DNA of 64,000 nucleotides from Mobilicoccus caccae (lineage in GTDB: Bacteria > Actinomycetota > Actinomycetes > Actinomycetales > Dermatophilaceae), in contig NZ_BSUO01000001.1 in NCBI RefSeq assembly GCF_030161635.1, positions 3,763,199 through 3,827,198 of the forward strand, read 5' to 3'. Below are positions 7,253 to 17,100 of the stretch, one piece after another. The number at the start of each line of letters is the position of its first letter. Within the stretch, counting starts at the first letter, position 1. A program made the translations under genes and the position numbers. The notes beneath the pieces are model-generated. The model was not told the DNA's origin, ran no database searches, and saw only the letters and a program-made list of their open reading frames with translations.

Positions 7253-8230
7253 ATGCATGTGATGAGCCGTGATTCGCACCGATCCATCGACGACAGACCG
7301 ATGCGACCCGCGGTCGAATCCCATGATCTGCGAATGCGATACGGGGACAAGACCGTGCTCGAAGGTGTCGACCTCACCATCGCCCCTGGCGAGGTCGTCG
7401 CCCTCCTCGGCCCGAACGGTGCCGGCAAGACCACCACGATCGAAGTCCTCGAGGGCTTTCGCCGACGGTCCTACGGGACCGTGCGAGTCCTGGGCGTGGA
7501 CCCCGACCGGGGTGACGAGCGTTGGCAGGCGCGCATGGGCGTCGTCCTGCAGTCGTGGCGCGACCACCGCCGCTGGAAGGTGCGCCAGCTGCTGCACCAC
7601 ATGGCGGCCCACTACCGGCGCTTCTCCATCCCCGAGCGCCGCCCCTACGATCCGGACGAGCTGCTGGAACTCGTCGGTCTGACCGCGCAGGCGGAGGCAC
7701 GGGTCGGGCAGCTCTCGGGCGGGCAACGGCGCCGGCTCGACGTGGCCATCGGCCTCGTCGGAAATCCCGAACTGCTGTTCCTCGACGAGCCCACGGTCGG
7801 GTTCGACCCCGAGGCTCGCCAACTCTTCCACGACCTGATCCGCTCGATCTCGCGCGACACGGAGATGGCGATCATCCTGACCACCCACGATCTCGGTGAG
7901 GCCGAACTCCTCGCCGACTCCGTTGCCATCCTCGTAGGAGGTCGGATCGTCGTGCGCGGCACCACGGCCGAGATCGCCCACAAGTACGCCTGGGGGACGC
8001 AGGTCTCCTATCGCTGCGGCGGATTGGTCCACACCGAGACCGTCACCGACGCGACGTCCTACGTGCGCGAGGTGCTGACGGCCCGACCGGACGCGACCGA
8101 TCTCGTGGTGCGGCCGCTCAGCCTCCACGACGCCTACCTGCAGATGATCCGCGCCGTCGACGACGAACTGGCCGACGCGCAGGCGCTCACCACCATCCAG
8201 GAAGGACCGATGATCACCCATGCTCACTGA
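7253..8230 (+). CDS. ABC transporter ATP-binding protein, probable lasso peptide exporter
   Basis: 325-residue nucleotide-binding subunit of a two-component ABC-2 exporter. Walker A GPNGAGKTTT, signature LSGGQRRRLDVA, Walker B LLFLDEPTVG and the H-loop TTHD are all present, with a C-terminal extension of the drug/bacteriocin-exporter type. It lies directly after the precursors and overlaps the permease by 11 bp. Likely role: secretion of the mature lasso peptides and self-protection. The start is uncertain: ATGs at 7253, 7262 and 7301 are all in frame and none has a strong ribosome site. Confidence 0.88.
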   Translation: MHVMSRDSHRSIDDRPMRPAVESHDLRMRYGDKTVLEGVDLTIAPGEVVALLGPNGAGKTTTIEVLEGFRRRSYGTVRVLGVDPDRGDERWQARMGVVLQSWRDHRRWKVRQLLHHMAAHYRRFSIPERRPYDPDELLELVGLTAQAEARVGQLSGGQRRRLDVAIGLVGNPELLFLDEPTVGFDPEARQLFHDLIRSISRDTEMAIILTTHDLGEAELLADSVAILVGGRIVVRGTTAEIAHKYAWGTQVSYRCGGLVHTETVTDATSYVREVLTARPDATDLVVRPLSLHDAYLQMIRAVDDELADAQALTTIQEGPMITHAH

Positions 8231-9107
8231 CGTCCTCCGCAACGGCCTGAGCCGCGGGATCATCGAGTTCCGTCAGAGCTTCGGCCTCGTCTTCCACTAC
8301 CTGTTCTTTCCGATGATCGCCCTCGTGGTGATGTACTTCCTGCGCGGCATCGACGTGCAGGGCAGCTCGCTGGGCAGCTACTCCGTGCCCGGCATCCTCG
8401 CCATGAACATCGTGTTCACGGGCGTCATGGGGCTGGCGACCAACCTCATCGCCGAGCGTGAGGACGGCACGCTGATGCGGGCGAAGTCCATCCCCTACGG
8501 CATCCACTCCTACCTCGTCGGCAAGGTCGGCAACCAGATCGCCCTGACGGTGCTGACCTTCGCGTTCGTCCTGGTCGTGGCCGCGATCATGTACCCGGAT
8601 CTCCTGGACGCGAATCTGCGCAACACCGTGAGCCTGCTGTGGCTGCTGCCCCTGGGTCTGATGGCGACGCTGCCGTTCGGGGCGATCCTCGGCTCGTCGA
8701 TCCGCAACCCGCGCAACCTCAGCTTCGTCTCGCTCGGGTTGATGGGTCTGGTCAGCGTGTCGGGTGTCTTCTACCCGCTCGCGGGACAACCCCAGTGGAT
8801 GCAGGTGGCCGGGCAGTGCTCGCCGATCTACTGGCTGGGCCTGGCCATCCGTTCGACGATGCTGAACGACGCGGCCGTGGCCGCCGAGATCGGCCAGTCC
8901 TGGTGGACCGCACAAATCCACATGGTGCTCGGTGCCTGGAGCTTCATCGGGGTCCTGCTCGCGGTGTTCGTCCTGCGGCGCGGCGCCCGGCGGCAGGCGG
9001 GTAGCCGGATCCCTCGGCAGATCGTCCGTGCCGAGCGGCTTCCCGACGAGGTCGTCCCCTCGGAGTCGAGCACTCCGCCGGCCGACCGCACCCTCCAGCC
9101 GGGCTGA
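8220..9107 (+). CDS. ABC-2 type transporter permease, probable lasso peptide exporter
   Basis: 295 residues with about six membrane segments, including FHYLFFPMIALVVMYFL, VLTFAFVLVVAAIMYP and FIGVLLAVFVLRRG. An EREDGTLMRAKSIP coupling segment follows the second helix, as in ABC-2 permeases of the DrrB kind, and FYPLAGQPQWMQ lies before the last helices. A charged tail of about 40 residues is cytoplasmic. The start overlaps the ATPase gene. It is the last gene before a bidirectional terminator, closing the lasso operon. Confidence 0.88.
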   Translation: MLTDVLRNGLSRGIIEFRQSFGLVFHYLFFPMIALVVMYFLRGIDVQGSSLGSYSVPGILAMNIVFTGVMGLATNLIAEREDGTLMRAKSIPYGIHSYLVGKVGNQIALTVLTFAFVLVVAAIMYPDLLDANLRNTVSLLWLLPLGLMATLPFGAILGSSIRNPRNLSFVSLGLMGLVSVSGVFYPLAGQPQWMQVAGQCSPIYWLGLAIRSTMLNDAAVAAEIGQSWWTAQIHMVLGAWSFIGVLLAVFVLRRGARRQAGSRIPRQIVRAERLPDEVVPSESSTPPADRTLQPG

Positions 9108-9144
9108 GCCCGGGCATCACCATCTCGTCGGCCTTCGCGCGACG

Positions 9145-9182
9145 ACGACCGGGGCCCGACCACACGGTCGGGCCCCGGTCGT
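9145..9182. terminator. bidirectional terminator closing the lasso operon
   Basis: Perfect 17-bp inverted repeat (9145-9161 with 9166-9182) around the loop ACAC, lying between convergent genes (permease on plus, response regulator on minus). GC-rich stem without a clear U-tract, as is common in actinobacteria. Confidence 0.8.
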
Positions 9183-9237
9183 CCGTACGGCACCGGCGGG
9201 TCTCGCCTGGGCGCGAAGACCGCTGCAGCGCAGGCGT

Positions 9238-9918
9238 CTACGCGTCCTCGCCGTCGTCGGTCATGAGGCCGTTCTCGTAGGCGAACACGACGCCCTGGAT
9301 CCGGTCGCGCAGCTCGAGCTTGCGCAGGACCCGGCCCACGTGGGTCTTGACCGTGACCTCGGCGATGAACAGGTGTCGGCCGATCTCCGTGTTGTTCATC
9401 CCCCGGCCGATGAGCCCCAGTACCTCCAGCTCCCGCTCGGTCAGGGAGTCCAGCCGCTTGCGCGCCCCCGCTGACGCATTCGAACCGGCGTACTTGCGCG
9501 TCATCGACGAGACGAGGCTCCGCGTCATCTTGGGTGAGACCACCGCCGTCCCGCCGTGGGTGGAGACGATGGCCGCCAGGAGCGAGTCGGGCGGGGTGTC
9601 CTTGAGGAGAAAACCGCTGGCCCCGTTGGCGATGGCCTCGTAGACGTACTCGTCGAAGGCCAGCGTGGTGAGGATCAGCACCTTCGGCGCCTCGGGAAGC
9701 GCGGCGATGCGTTGCGCCGCCTCGACCCCGTTGAGGGTCGGCATGTTGATGTCCATGAGGACCACGTCGACCTGGCCCAGGTGGGAACGCACGAAGCTCA
9801 CCGCACCGGCACCGTCGCCGGCCTCACCGACGACCCTGGCCACCGTGGAGGAGTCGACGATCATGCGCAGTCCGGCCCGGAACAATTGGTCGTCGTCGAC
9901 GACGAGGGTGCGGATCAT
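9238..9918 (-). CDS. NarL/FixJ-type response regulator, pair 1
   Basis: 226 residues. Receiver domain with acidic pocket VVDDDQ, phosphorylatable Asp56 in VVLMDINMP, and FLLKDT lysine. C-terminal LuxR helix-turn-helix runs LTERELEVLGLIGRGMNNTE to VTVKTHVGRVL. Its ATG overlaps the stop of the repaired kinase gene (ATGA, 9915-9918), so the two are translationally coupled. Its place beside the lasso locus suggests control of the lasso or ABC genes; this is inference from position. Confidence 0.93.
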   Translation of the reverse strand: MIRTLVVDDDQLFRAGLRMIVDSSTVARVVGEAGDGAGAVSFVRSHLGQVDVVLMDINMPTLNGVEAAQRIAALPEAPKVLILTTLAFDEYVYEAIANGASGFLLKDTPPDSLLAAIVSTHGGTAVVSPKMTRSLVSSMTRKYAGSNASAGARKRLDSLTERELEVLGLIGRGMNNTEIGRHLFIAEVTVKTHVGRVLRKLELRDRIQGVVFAYENGLMTDDGEDA

Positions 9919-11182
9919 CGGGACCTCCGGGGTTCGTCGTCCTCGTGCAACACGTGGGCCGCCCCCACGATGGCATTCGCACCCTCCGGCCCCGACACCG
10001 GCCGCTCCCGACGGGGGTGGGGCAGGTGTGCTCGGACGGTGAAACCCCCTCCGGTCGAGGACCGGCGTCGAACGACCCGTCGAGGAGTTCGACCCGTTCT
10101 CGCATGCCTCGCAGACCGAAGCCCCCGGAGGCGGTGTCCCCCTGGTCGTCGCCGGCGCCGCCCAGCTCCCCGTCGTCGGTGATCTCGATGTCGAGCCCGG
10201 TGTCGCGGAAGGTCAGCGTGACGACCACCCGCGTGACCGAGGTGCCGTGCTTCATGACGTTCGTCGTGGCCTCCTGCACGACTCGCAACAACGTCTGCTG
10301 CACCTCTCCGGAGACCTCGCGGCGGTCGCCGTGCACGACGAACTCCACCTCGATCCCCGCGGCAGACAGGCCGGTGAGCGGCGCGGCGATGCCGTCCACT
10401 CCCCGCGACGGCGTGGTCATCTCGGGAGGCTCGTCGCGCAGCACCTGCAGCAGGCGACGCAACTCGCCCAGGGACGATCGGCAGGACTCGCTGATGTGGT
10501 TCAGGACCTGCCGGTCGTTCTCGTGCAGGTGGGCGGACGCGCGCATCGTCCCCTCGCTGAGCATGAGGATGTTGGCGAGGCTGTGCGAGATGACATCGTG
10601 CAGATCCCGGGCGATCCGTGTGCGTTCGTCGGCGGCGGCGATCTGCGCGAGGTGGTCCTGTTCCCTCATGAGCTGCTCGGCCCTCTCGTCGAGGCTGCGC
10701 TCGTAGGCGGACCGCAGACGTGCGTTGGTGCCCGCCGACCAGGCTCCGAGGATGATGAGTGTGGCAGCGACGGCGGGGACGACCGCCGAGATCGCGTCGG
10801 CGTGGACCGTGGCGGCGGTCAGGACGAGGAGGATGGACACTCCGACACCGGTCAAGGACACCTCGCGACCGGTCTTGGCCGCGAGGCTGTAGATCACGAG
10901 AAGAAGGAGCACGTTGCCGGGGACGAAGGCGATGCCCAGTGCGATCTGGGCTGCGACGGCGACGAGTGTGAGGCCCGTGGCGAGAACCGGCATCGACCCG
11001 GCGATCATCCACGGAAAGCACAGGGCGACTGCGAGAGCGACGACGAACGGCTGCGGCTCGCCCTGCCAGGGCAAAGCTCCTGTGACGGTCAGCGTGTAGA
11101 AGAGGATGAAGACGACCAAGGCGGCACGTCCCGCCATGTCTGCCCAGGCAGGTCCCCGATACCGCTTCATTTCCCCGAACAC
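9915..11182 (-). CDS. NarL-type sensor histidine kinase, pair 1 (single-base frameshift at 10045-10049)
   Basis: About 422 residues once one base is restored. Six or so N-terminal membrane helices (residues 18-145) are followed by a HisKA_3 dimerisation domain with His195 in RIARDLHDVISH and an HATPase_c domain with VVQEATTNVMKH and GGFGLRGMRERV. In the raw sequence the frame changes at a run of five C (five G on the coding strand) just after DAGPRPEG; adding one G restores GGFTVRAHLPHP and a stop that overlaps the response regulator start exactly. GTG 11182 or ATG 11170 may start it. Without the repair the frame runs on as an Arg/Pro-rich tail over the regulator, which is clearly artificial. 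Confidence 0.85.
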
Positions 11183-11411
11183 CCAGGCAGCTTAACCAGA
11201 CTGGCTATGGCGACCATGACCACAAGGACCGGTCCACCACCGACGTCGATGGTGTCCCGGCCCTCGTGGGCAGTGTGGTCCGCCGTGATCGCCGACGGAC
11301 CGCGTCGTCGACTCACACGGCATTCGCGTCATGGCCGTGTGCTGTTCCTCCGAGGTTCACCATCGACAGCCGTGGCTCGCCCGACGTCCGTCGAGGGCGG
11401 CCTCGTCGAGG

Positions 11412-11794
11412 TCACGACCCGAGGAGGCGACCCATCGCGTCGCGGAGGGCCTGGTGCAGTTCGGTGTACTGCCCGACGGCCGGGTTGACCACGGACAGCG
11501 CCCACATCAACGCGACGAACCCGGTGAGCGCGAGCACCGTCGCCGAGGCGGCGACGCCGACCACGGACAGGGATCGATCCCCGTGGGAGCGTCGCAGCGC
11601 GCGGCATCCGAGCCACAGGCCGACGGCCGCGACGGCCGGTGGGACGAACCCGACGACGGGCACAAGGATGAGAACCGGGGCGATGACCAGCGCCACCGCG
11701 GCCAGGGCGATGGAGCCGAGGGCGAGGCCACGGGAGCCGTCACGAACGGGAGCCGGGGCGGTCGTGGGAGGGGAGTGCGGGTGATGTTCGACAT
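11412..11794 (-). CDS. small DUF4190-like membrane protein (single-base frameshift at 11770-11773)
   Basis: Repaired length 127 residues: a short proline-rich cytoplasmic head, then two or three hydrophobic helices (LALGSIALAAVALVIAPVLI, AVAAVGLWLGC, VLALTGFVALMWALSVV). ATG 11794 has AAGGAG 5 nt upstream. The run of four G at 11770-11773 needs one more base to join this start to the hydrophobic frame, giving NITRTPPPTTAPAPVRDGSR. Unrepaired, only a GTG at 11696 starts the conserved part. It is last in an apparent operon with the ABC genes upstream (11846-14232); function unknown. Confidence 0.6.
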
Positions 11795-11845
11795 GGTTGC
11801 TCCTTGGTCTGGTGGTCGGTTGTCGTGCGCGACGAACGGCCGGGG

Positions 11846-12601
11846 TCAGGCGCGGACGTCGCGGCGATCGAGGGTCACGGTGGTCAGGCCCACGACGACG
11901 GCAGTGAGCAGGGTGGTCGCGAGGACGACCATCGAGATCGATCCGGCGGTCAGCGGGCCTCCTGCGTCACCGAAGCTGCCGGTCGTGAGCTGGGCCGATC
12001 GGGTGGCCAGCGCGTGCGGCAGGACGAACACGGCCGCGGAGACGCCTGCGGTGAGCAGCACCACGCCGATCCCTGCGCCGACGAGTCCGACGGCGACGGG
12101 AGCGGCGAAGGACCGCATGAACATAGAGAGTCCGGACTGCAGCGCCGCGAGCGGCAGGCATCCGACCGCGACGAGCAGGCTGACGCCGACATACTGCGCC
12201 GGCAGCATCCCGGGCAGGCCGTAGGCGACCTTGCCGACGAGGACGACGATCGCCAGCAGCACCGCCTGCATGGCCGCGGCCAGGGTCCCCACGACGAGGG
12301 TCTTGGCCAGGACGATCCGCAGCGAGGACGTCGGACCGGTCATCAGCGCGTTCCAGTTCCCGTGGCGGTGTTCGGCCCGCCAGGTCAGGGACGCGAGCAC
12401 CGCGACGCCCAGGATCATCGGGAACAGCCCGTGGAATCCGACGGTCCGCAACCAGAGCGTGTCCCACCCGTTCTCCAGCGGTTCTCCGGAGGACAGGGTG
12501 CGGAAGGTGGCGGCGGCGACGATCACCAGCGGCAGCACGAGCACGACGGCCCAGCTCTGGGATCGCTTCAGCTTGAGCAGTTCGGCGGAGAAGCTGGTCA
12601 T
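11846..12601 (-). CDS. ABC transporter permease (lantibiotic-immunity/ABC-2 type), second subunit
   Basis: 251 residues, about six helices (WAVVLVLPLVIVAAATF, LFPMILGVAVLASL, MVVLATTLLTAVVVGL). It begins MTSFSAELLKLKRSQSW, the short cytoplasmic start typical of LanE/LanG-like permeases, and contains EHRHGNWNALMTGP, a coupling-helix-like segment. Adjacent to a second permease and an ATPase, a set that usually exports or expels antimicrobial peptides and confers immunity. Substrate not determinable; the lasso peptides encoded about 5 kb away are candidates. Confidence 0.82.
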   Translation of the reverse strand: MTSFSAELLKLKRSQSWAVVLVLPLVIVAAATFRTLSSGEPLENGWDTLWLRTVGFHGLFPMILGVAVLASLTWRAEHRHGNWNALMTGPTSSLRIVLAKTLVVGTLAAAMQAVLLAIVVLVGKVAYGLPGMLPAQYVGVSLLVAVGCLPLAALQSGLSMFMRSFAAPVAVGLVGAGIGVVLLTAGVSAAVFVLPHALATRSAQLTTGSFGDAGGPLTAGSISMVVLATTLLTAVVVGLTTVTLDRRDVRA

Positions 12602-12602
12602 G

Positions 12603-13337
12603 TCAGGCCTCCTGACGGTCGATCCGGCGCGTGATCAGGGCGAACACCGCGATGGCGATGGCACCGAGGACGAGCACGCTCACGTAGGACGGGGTGAGGG
12701 TGACGACCTCGCCGCCCTGGTAGCGGCCGGCGGCGATGAGGGCGTAGTACCCCCACGGGGTGGCGTGGGCGGCCCAGGAAGGCAGTCCCTCGGCCATGAG
12801 GGCGACGACGGTGCCGACGATCCCGATGCCGAGGGGGATCAGCTGGTTCTCCAGTCGCGCCGACAACACCACGTGCAGGGCAAGGACGACGAGGTTCGCC
12901 ACAGTGGCCGCGAGCGCGTACCCGGCCAGCAGCCCGACCGGCGCGGCGGACGTGGCTCCGAGCAGCGTCGCGACGGCCGCGACGGCCAGGATGGCGACGA
13001 CGGTCACCCCGGTGATGACGACGCCCGTGGTCAGCAGCTTGGCCCGGCACAATCGCCCCCGGTCGGTGCCGGCGCTCTGGTTGAGCAGCCAGCCGTTGCC
13101 CTGATGCTCGATCTCGATGCTGCGGGAGGCGACGATCGCGATGAGCAGCGGCGAGGCGAGCGCCATGCCTCGGGAAAGCGAGGCGAGGACGAGCGGCCAG
13201 GTCACCTGGTCGGCTCCCGCGGAGACGATGCCCAGCAGGGTCATCCCGAGGACGGCCAGGACGAGCATGGCGCCGACGGTGCCGACGTGCAGGTGGGCGA
13301 GTTTGGCGAATTCGTTGCGGACGAGTGAGGCGTTCAC
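12603..13337 (-). CDS. ABC transporter permease (lantibiotic-immunity/ABC-2 type), first subunit
   Basis: 244 residues with six predicted helices (VGAMLVLAVLGMTLLGIV, ALASPLLIAIVASR, VVITGVTVVAILAVAAVATL and others). EHQGNGWLLNQSAG is the cytoplasmic coupling motif between helices 2 and 3 and matches the EHRHGNWNALM segment of the next permease, showing that the two are paralogous halves of one transporter. The start overlaps the end of the ATPase gene by 4 bp, and the following permease starts within 2 bp of its stop. Confidence 0.82.
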   Translation of the reverse strand: MNASLVRNEFAKLAHLHVGTVGAMLVLAVLGMTLLGIVSAGADQVTWPLVLASLSRGMALASPLLIAIVASRSIEIEHQGNGWLLNQSAGTDRGRLCRAKLLTTGVVITGVTVVAILAVAAVATLLGATSAAPVGLLAGYALAATVANLVVLALHVVLSARLENQLIPLGIGIVGTVVALMAEGLPSWAAHATPWGYYALIAAGRYQGGEVVTLTPSYVSVLVLGAIAIAVFALITRRIDRQEA

Positions 13338-14232
13338 AGTCGACCTCCGCTGGTGATGTCCATGAAGACGTCCTCGAGCGACTGCTCGTCGCGACGGACG
13401 CCGTACACGGGGGCCCCGGCAGCGACGAGGTCGGCGACAGCCCGAGCGGTGTCGGGCTCGTCGATGCCGCCCAGCCGGATGGTGGTCCCCTCGATCCCGG
13501 TGACGCGGCCGTTGAGCGTGTGTTCGGCCCGTTGTGGCTCGGGGGTCTCGATGAGGACGTCGGGGGTGGAGGCGGCGAAGAGATCGGTCCGGGTGCCCTG
13601 GAACAGCAGCCGGCCGCCCGACAGGATGCCGAGCATGTCGGCGGTCTTGTCGATCTCGCCCAGCAGGTGGCTGGAGACCATGACCGTGGTGCCGGCGTCG
13701 GCGAGCTGCCGCATGAGCCCGCGGATCTCCTCGATGCCGGCCGGGTCGAGTCCGTTCGTCGGCTCGTCGAGGATGAGCAGCTTCGGCTCACGGGCGAGGG
13801 CCATCGCGATGCCAAGGCGCTGCTTCATGCCGAGCGAGTAGTTGCGGACCTTCTTGTCCAGCTGGTCCTGCAGCCGCACGGTGCGCACGGCTCGGTCGAT
13901 CTGTTCGGAGGACAGACCCAGGGACCGCTGCACGATCCGCATGTTCTCCCCGCCGGTCAGGTGCCCGTAGCCGGGGGCGCCTCGATGAGCGAACCGATGT
14001 GCCCGAGGAGCTCGCGGCGGCTGCGCCTGCTCATCGGTCGCCCGAGCACCTCGACCTCACCGGTCGTGGGCGTCACGAGCGACAGGATCATCTTCATCGT
14101 CGTCGACTTGCCCGACCCGTTGGGTCCGAGGAAGCCGTAGACGCAACCGGCGGGAACGGCCAGGTCGACGTCGTCGACGACGGTGCGGTTTCCGTACGTC
14201 TTGCCGAGGTGGTGGGTGCTGACGATGTCCAT
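13334..14232 (-). CDS. ABC transporter ATP-binding protein (single-base frameshift at 13973-13977)
   Basis: Repaired length 299 residues. Walker A GPNGSGKSTT, signature YSLGMKQRLGIAMAL, Walker B LLILDEPTNGLD and H-loop SSHLL are present; the C-terminal LEDVFMDIT is typical of bacitracin/lantibiotic ATPases. The raw frame breaks after GSLIEAP at a run of five G (five C on the coding strand); adding one C gives the expected PGYGHLTGGENMRIV junction. ATG 14232 has GGGAGGG 7 nt upstream; a GTG at 14271 is an alternative. First gene of the operon running down to 11412. Confidence 0.88.
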
Positions 14233-14465
14233 GACTCGACCCTCCCGCGCCGGGGCGGGTCGGGTCGTCACGCCTGCGGAGTATTTCCGGCGTCATACCC
14301 AGGTATCACCCTGCCGGCGTGCTCGACATCGTCGCAGGTCAGCGGCTTTCACCAGCAATCACGTGTCGACGCGCCACGGCGGCATCCGCGATTCCGCGAT
14401 GCGACGAGGCGATCTCACCATCCTCTGACCCCTGAACCGACGGCCGTGTGTTCGCGCGCCTCCGG

Positions 14466-15239
14466 TCAGTGGCCGTCGCCGTGGCCGACCCGGACGACTC
14501 CGCGCTCATAGGCCAGGATCACCGCCTGGGTGCGGTCGCGCAGGTCGAGCTTGGTGAGGATGCGCCCGACGTGCGTCTTGACCGTGACCTCCGAGAGCAC
14601 CAGATGCCGGGCGATCTCGGCGTTGGTACGGCCGGTCGCGATGAGCTCGAGGACCTCGTGCTCGCGCGGGGTGAGCTCCTCGAGTCTGACCGGTTCCCCG
14701 CCCGGCTCGGCAGACGCGCCGGAGGTGAAGTGTTCGATGAGTTCGGTGGCGCGGGGTCCGACGATCGCGTCGGCGCGGTGCACGTGACCGATGCCGGTGA
14801 GCAGATCCTCGACGGGTGAGTCCTTGACGAGGAACCCGCCGGCCCCGGCGCGCAGGGCGTCGTACACGTACTCGTCCAGGTCGAAGGTCGTGAGGATGAG
14901 GACACCGGGTCCGCCGTCGGCGCGCGATCCGTAGGCGTCGCGGATCGCGCGGGTCGCCGCGATGCCGTCCGTTCCCGGCATGCGGACATCCATGAGCACG
15001 ACGTCGGGGGAGGTGCGTGCGACGAGGTCCACGACGTCGGCGCCGTCGGTGGCCTCGCCGACGACGTCGACCTCCGGGCGGGCACCGAGGACCATGCGCA
15101 GACCTGCGCGGACGAGCTCCTGATCGTCGACGAGGACGAGACGGATGGGGCTCGACCCGGTGTTCTGTGCGGGGTCGGACGCCGTGGCGTCGCCGTGATC
15201 GGAGATGGAAACGGACCTGGGTTCTTTCGGATCGTTCAT
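14466..15239 (-). CDS. NarL/FixJ-type response regulator, pair 2
   Basis: 257 residues, longer than usual because of a 30-residue Ser/Asp-rich head. Receiver pocket LVLVDDQ, phosphorylatable Asp84 in VVLMDVRMP, lysine in FLVKDS; LuxR helix-turn-helix LTPREHEVLELIATGRTNAE to VTVKTHVGRIL. Start overlaps the kinase stop (15236-15239). Probably controls the ABC operon whose first gene starts 234 bp downstream on the same strand; inferred from position. Confidence 0.93.
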   Translation of the reverse strand: MNDPKEPRSVSISDHGDATASDPAQNTGSSPIRLVLVDDQELVRAGLRMVLGARPEVDVVGEATDGADVVDLVARTSPDVVLMDVRMPGTDGIAATRAIRDAYGSRADGGPGVLILTTFDLDEYVYDALRAGAGGFLVKDSPVEDLLTGIGHVHRADAIVGPRATELIEHFTSGASAEPGGEPVRLEELTPREHEVLELIATGRTNAEIARHLVLSEVTVKTHVGRILTKLDLRDRTQAVILAYERGVVRVGHGDGH

Positions 15240-16465
15240 GGGTTCCTCCGTCGGGGCAGGACGGCGCGGACTTGGTAACCGTCGCCGGTGGGGCCGGTGT
15301 GCAACGTGCCCTCGAGGGCGGTGACGCGCTCGCGCATGCCGAGCAGCCCATGGCCGGGGCCGTCGGCGGTAGGGACGGGGTCGCCGCGACCGTCGTCGCT
15401 GACACGGGCCTCGATCTCGTTCTCGCCGTAGGTGATCGCGACCTCGACGTCGTCGACGTCACCGGCGTGCTTGCGGACGTTGGTCAGCGACTCCTGCACG
15501 ATGCGGTAGATCGTGAGCTGGGTGCCGGCGGGGAGGTCTCCCGCGTCGCCGGCGACGTTCACGCGTACGGGGGATCCCGCCGCCCTCGCTTCGTCGACAA
15601 GGGCGTCGAGGTCGGCGAGCCCGGGTTGCGGTCCGAGATCGGCGTCGTCGTCCGAGCGCAGGACGCTGAGCATCGAGCGCATCTGGGTCATGGCCTCGCG
15701 GCCGGTGTCGCGGACGGTGATCATCGCCGTGCGGGCCTGCTCGGGGTCGGTGCGGACCGTGGACGCGGCCCCGTCGGCCAGCAGCGTGACGGCGCTGAGG
15801 TTGTGGGAGACGACGTCGTGGATCTCCCGGGCGATGCGGGCGCGTTCCTCGGCCGCGGCCATCCTGACCTGGATCTCCCGTTCGCGTTCGAGCTGACGGT
15901 TGCGCTCCTCGAGGCCCTGGATGTGTTGGCGGCGGGTGCGGGTGAGCTGGCCGGAGACCCACGCGGTGATCGGCAGCAGGACGAGCACCGCGACGTCGCC
16001 GAGCGTCAACGACTGATGCGCCTGATGCAGGGCGGAGGCGAGCACGACCCATGCGATGGTCAGCCCGGCCGCGGGAACGGACCGGGCCGGGACGTCACGG
16101 GCCGCGAGGCCGACGAGCGCCAGCACCAGCATGAGGTCGGCGACGAGCAACTCGATGCCCAGACCGAGTTGGACGTAGGCCGTGAGGAGGATGACGACGA
16201 ACACGGCGACCGGATGACGCCGACGCCACACGTACGGCAGACACAACCCCACCGGCACGAGCAGCGCGAGCAGCGACGCCCCGCCTGCGGGGATGCCCTG
16301 GATCGGGAGGTTGTAGAGGAAGACCGCCGCCGCGACGATCACGTCGACGAGGACTCCCGACCGCGTCGGTGGAGGTCGCACCGGCTCGTCCAGCGCGCCG
16401 CGTTCGGCCCCCTTCTCGGGAGCGGCGGTGGGCAGACGAGGGTCGTCACGGCCACCGATACCCAT
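15236..16465 (-). CDS. NarL-type sensor histidine kinase, pair 2
   Basis: 409 residues. Four to five hydrophobic segments between residues 35 and 170, a short coiled coil (RTRRQHIQGLEERNRQLERE), HisKA_3 with His216 in RIAREIHDVVSHN, and HATPase_c with IVQESLTNVRKHA and GHGLLGMRERV. It is intact, unlike kinase 1. A degenerate copy of its dimerisation-domain region (TQMRSML.VLRS.DDA.LGPQPGL) is found at 20843-20962. Confidence 0.93.
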   Translation of the reverse strand: MGIGGRDDPRLPTAAPEKGAERGALDEPVRPPPTRSGVLVDVIVAAAVFLYNLPIQGIPAGGASLLALLVPVGLCLPYVWRRRHPVAVFVVILLTAYVQLGLGIELLVADLMLVLALVGLAARDVPARSVPAAGLTIAWVVLASALHQAHQSLTLGDVAVLVLLPITAWVSGQLTRTRRQHIQGLEERNRQLEREREIQVRMAAAEERARIAREIHDVVSHNLSAVTLLADGAASTVRTDPEQARTAMITVRDTGREAMTQMRSMLSVLRSDDDADLGPQPGLADLDALVDEARAAGSPVRVNVAGDAGDLPAGTQLTIYRIVQESLTNVRKHAGDVDDVEVAITYGENEIEARVSDDGRGDPVPTADGPGHGLLGMRERVTALEGTLHTGPTGDGYQVRAVLPRRRNP

Positions 16466-16544
16466 GCGTTCGAGCCTAGACGAGGAGGGTCGACGCGGTC
16501 ATGGACGGGAGAGCACGCTCGATGCTCACCTCGGTGGGGGTGGC

Positions 16545-16907
16545 TCAGCCCGAGACGGTCATGGTGCTGAACATCGGCCACCAGAAGAGTTGCAAGGCGA
16601 ACAAGGGCGGCGCGGGCAGCAGCGCCGGGATCACGCGACGGAGGACCGGGGCGTTGGTGAGGCGCGGGACGAGCGCGCAGACCGCCCACACCCAGAACAC
16701 CGCAGCCCAGGAGGCGATGAGCCAGCTCAGCAGCCAGAAGATGGTCGAACCCTCCATCGCGGTGTACCGCTCGGCCTTCTCGACGATGTCGTAGAGGACA
16801 CCGACACCGATCGCCACGACCATCGACCCGGTGGCCAGGTGTGCCAGGACTAAACTGAGGGTGAAGGGTGAATCATCGGCGCGGACCGTCACGGGCGCGG
16901 TTGCCAT
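16545..16907 (-). CDS. hypothetical membrane protein
   Basis: 120 residues with three strong hydrophobic helices (LVLAHLATGSMVVAIGVGVLY, STIFWLLSWLIASWAAVFWVW, LPAPPLFALQLFWWPMF). No family recognised. Tandem with the DUF222 gene on its 5' side and the kinase on its 3' side, same strand, but the gaps (about 80 and 190 bp) argue against tight coupling. Confidence 0.65.
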   Translation of the reverse strand: MATAPVTVRADDSPFTLSLVLAHLATGSMVVAIGVGVLYDIVEKAERYTAMEGSTIFWLLSWLIASWAAVFWVWAVCALVPRLTNAPVLRRVIPALLPAPPLFALQLFWWPMFSTMTVSG

Positions 16908-17100
16908 GGCATCACCGTAGACCCGGACGCCACGTCCCGATAGACCGGCGCGGATCGATGCAGAGATGACTGCAGCCTTGGTGTCGTCATGACGACACCG
17001 ATCCTGCCTTCACGGCTGCGTTCACGGCTGCCTTCACGGTGATGACGCTGCACGCCCTTGCGCCCGGGTCCGCGCGACGCTCCTGCAGGGCACGGCCTCA

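Noticed and set aside
12598..13815. 405-residue minus frame across the ABC permease and ATPase
   Set aside because: Contains no natural domain; the two real genes in other frames have full motif sets.
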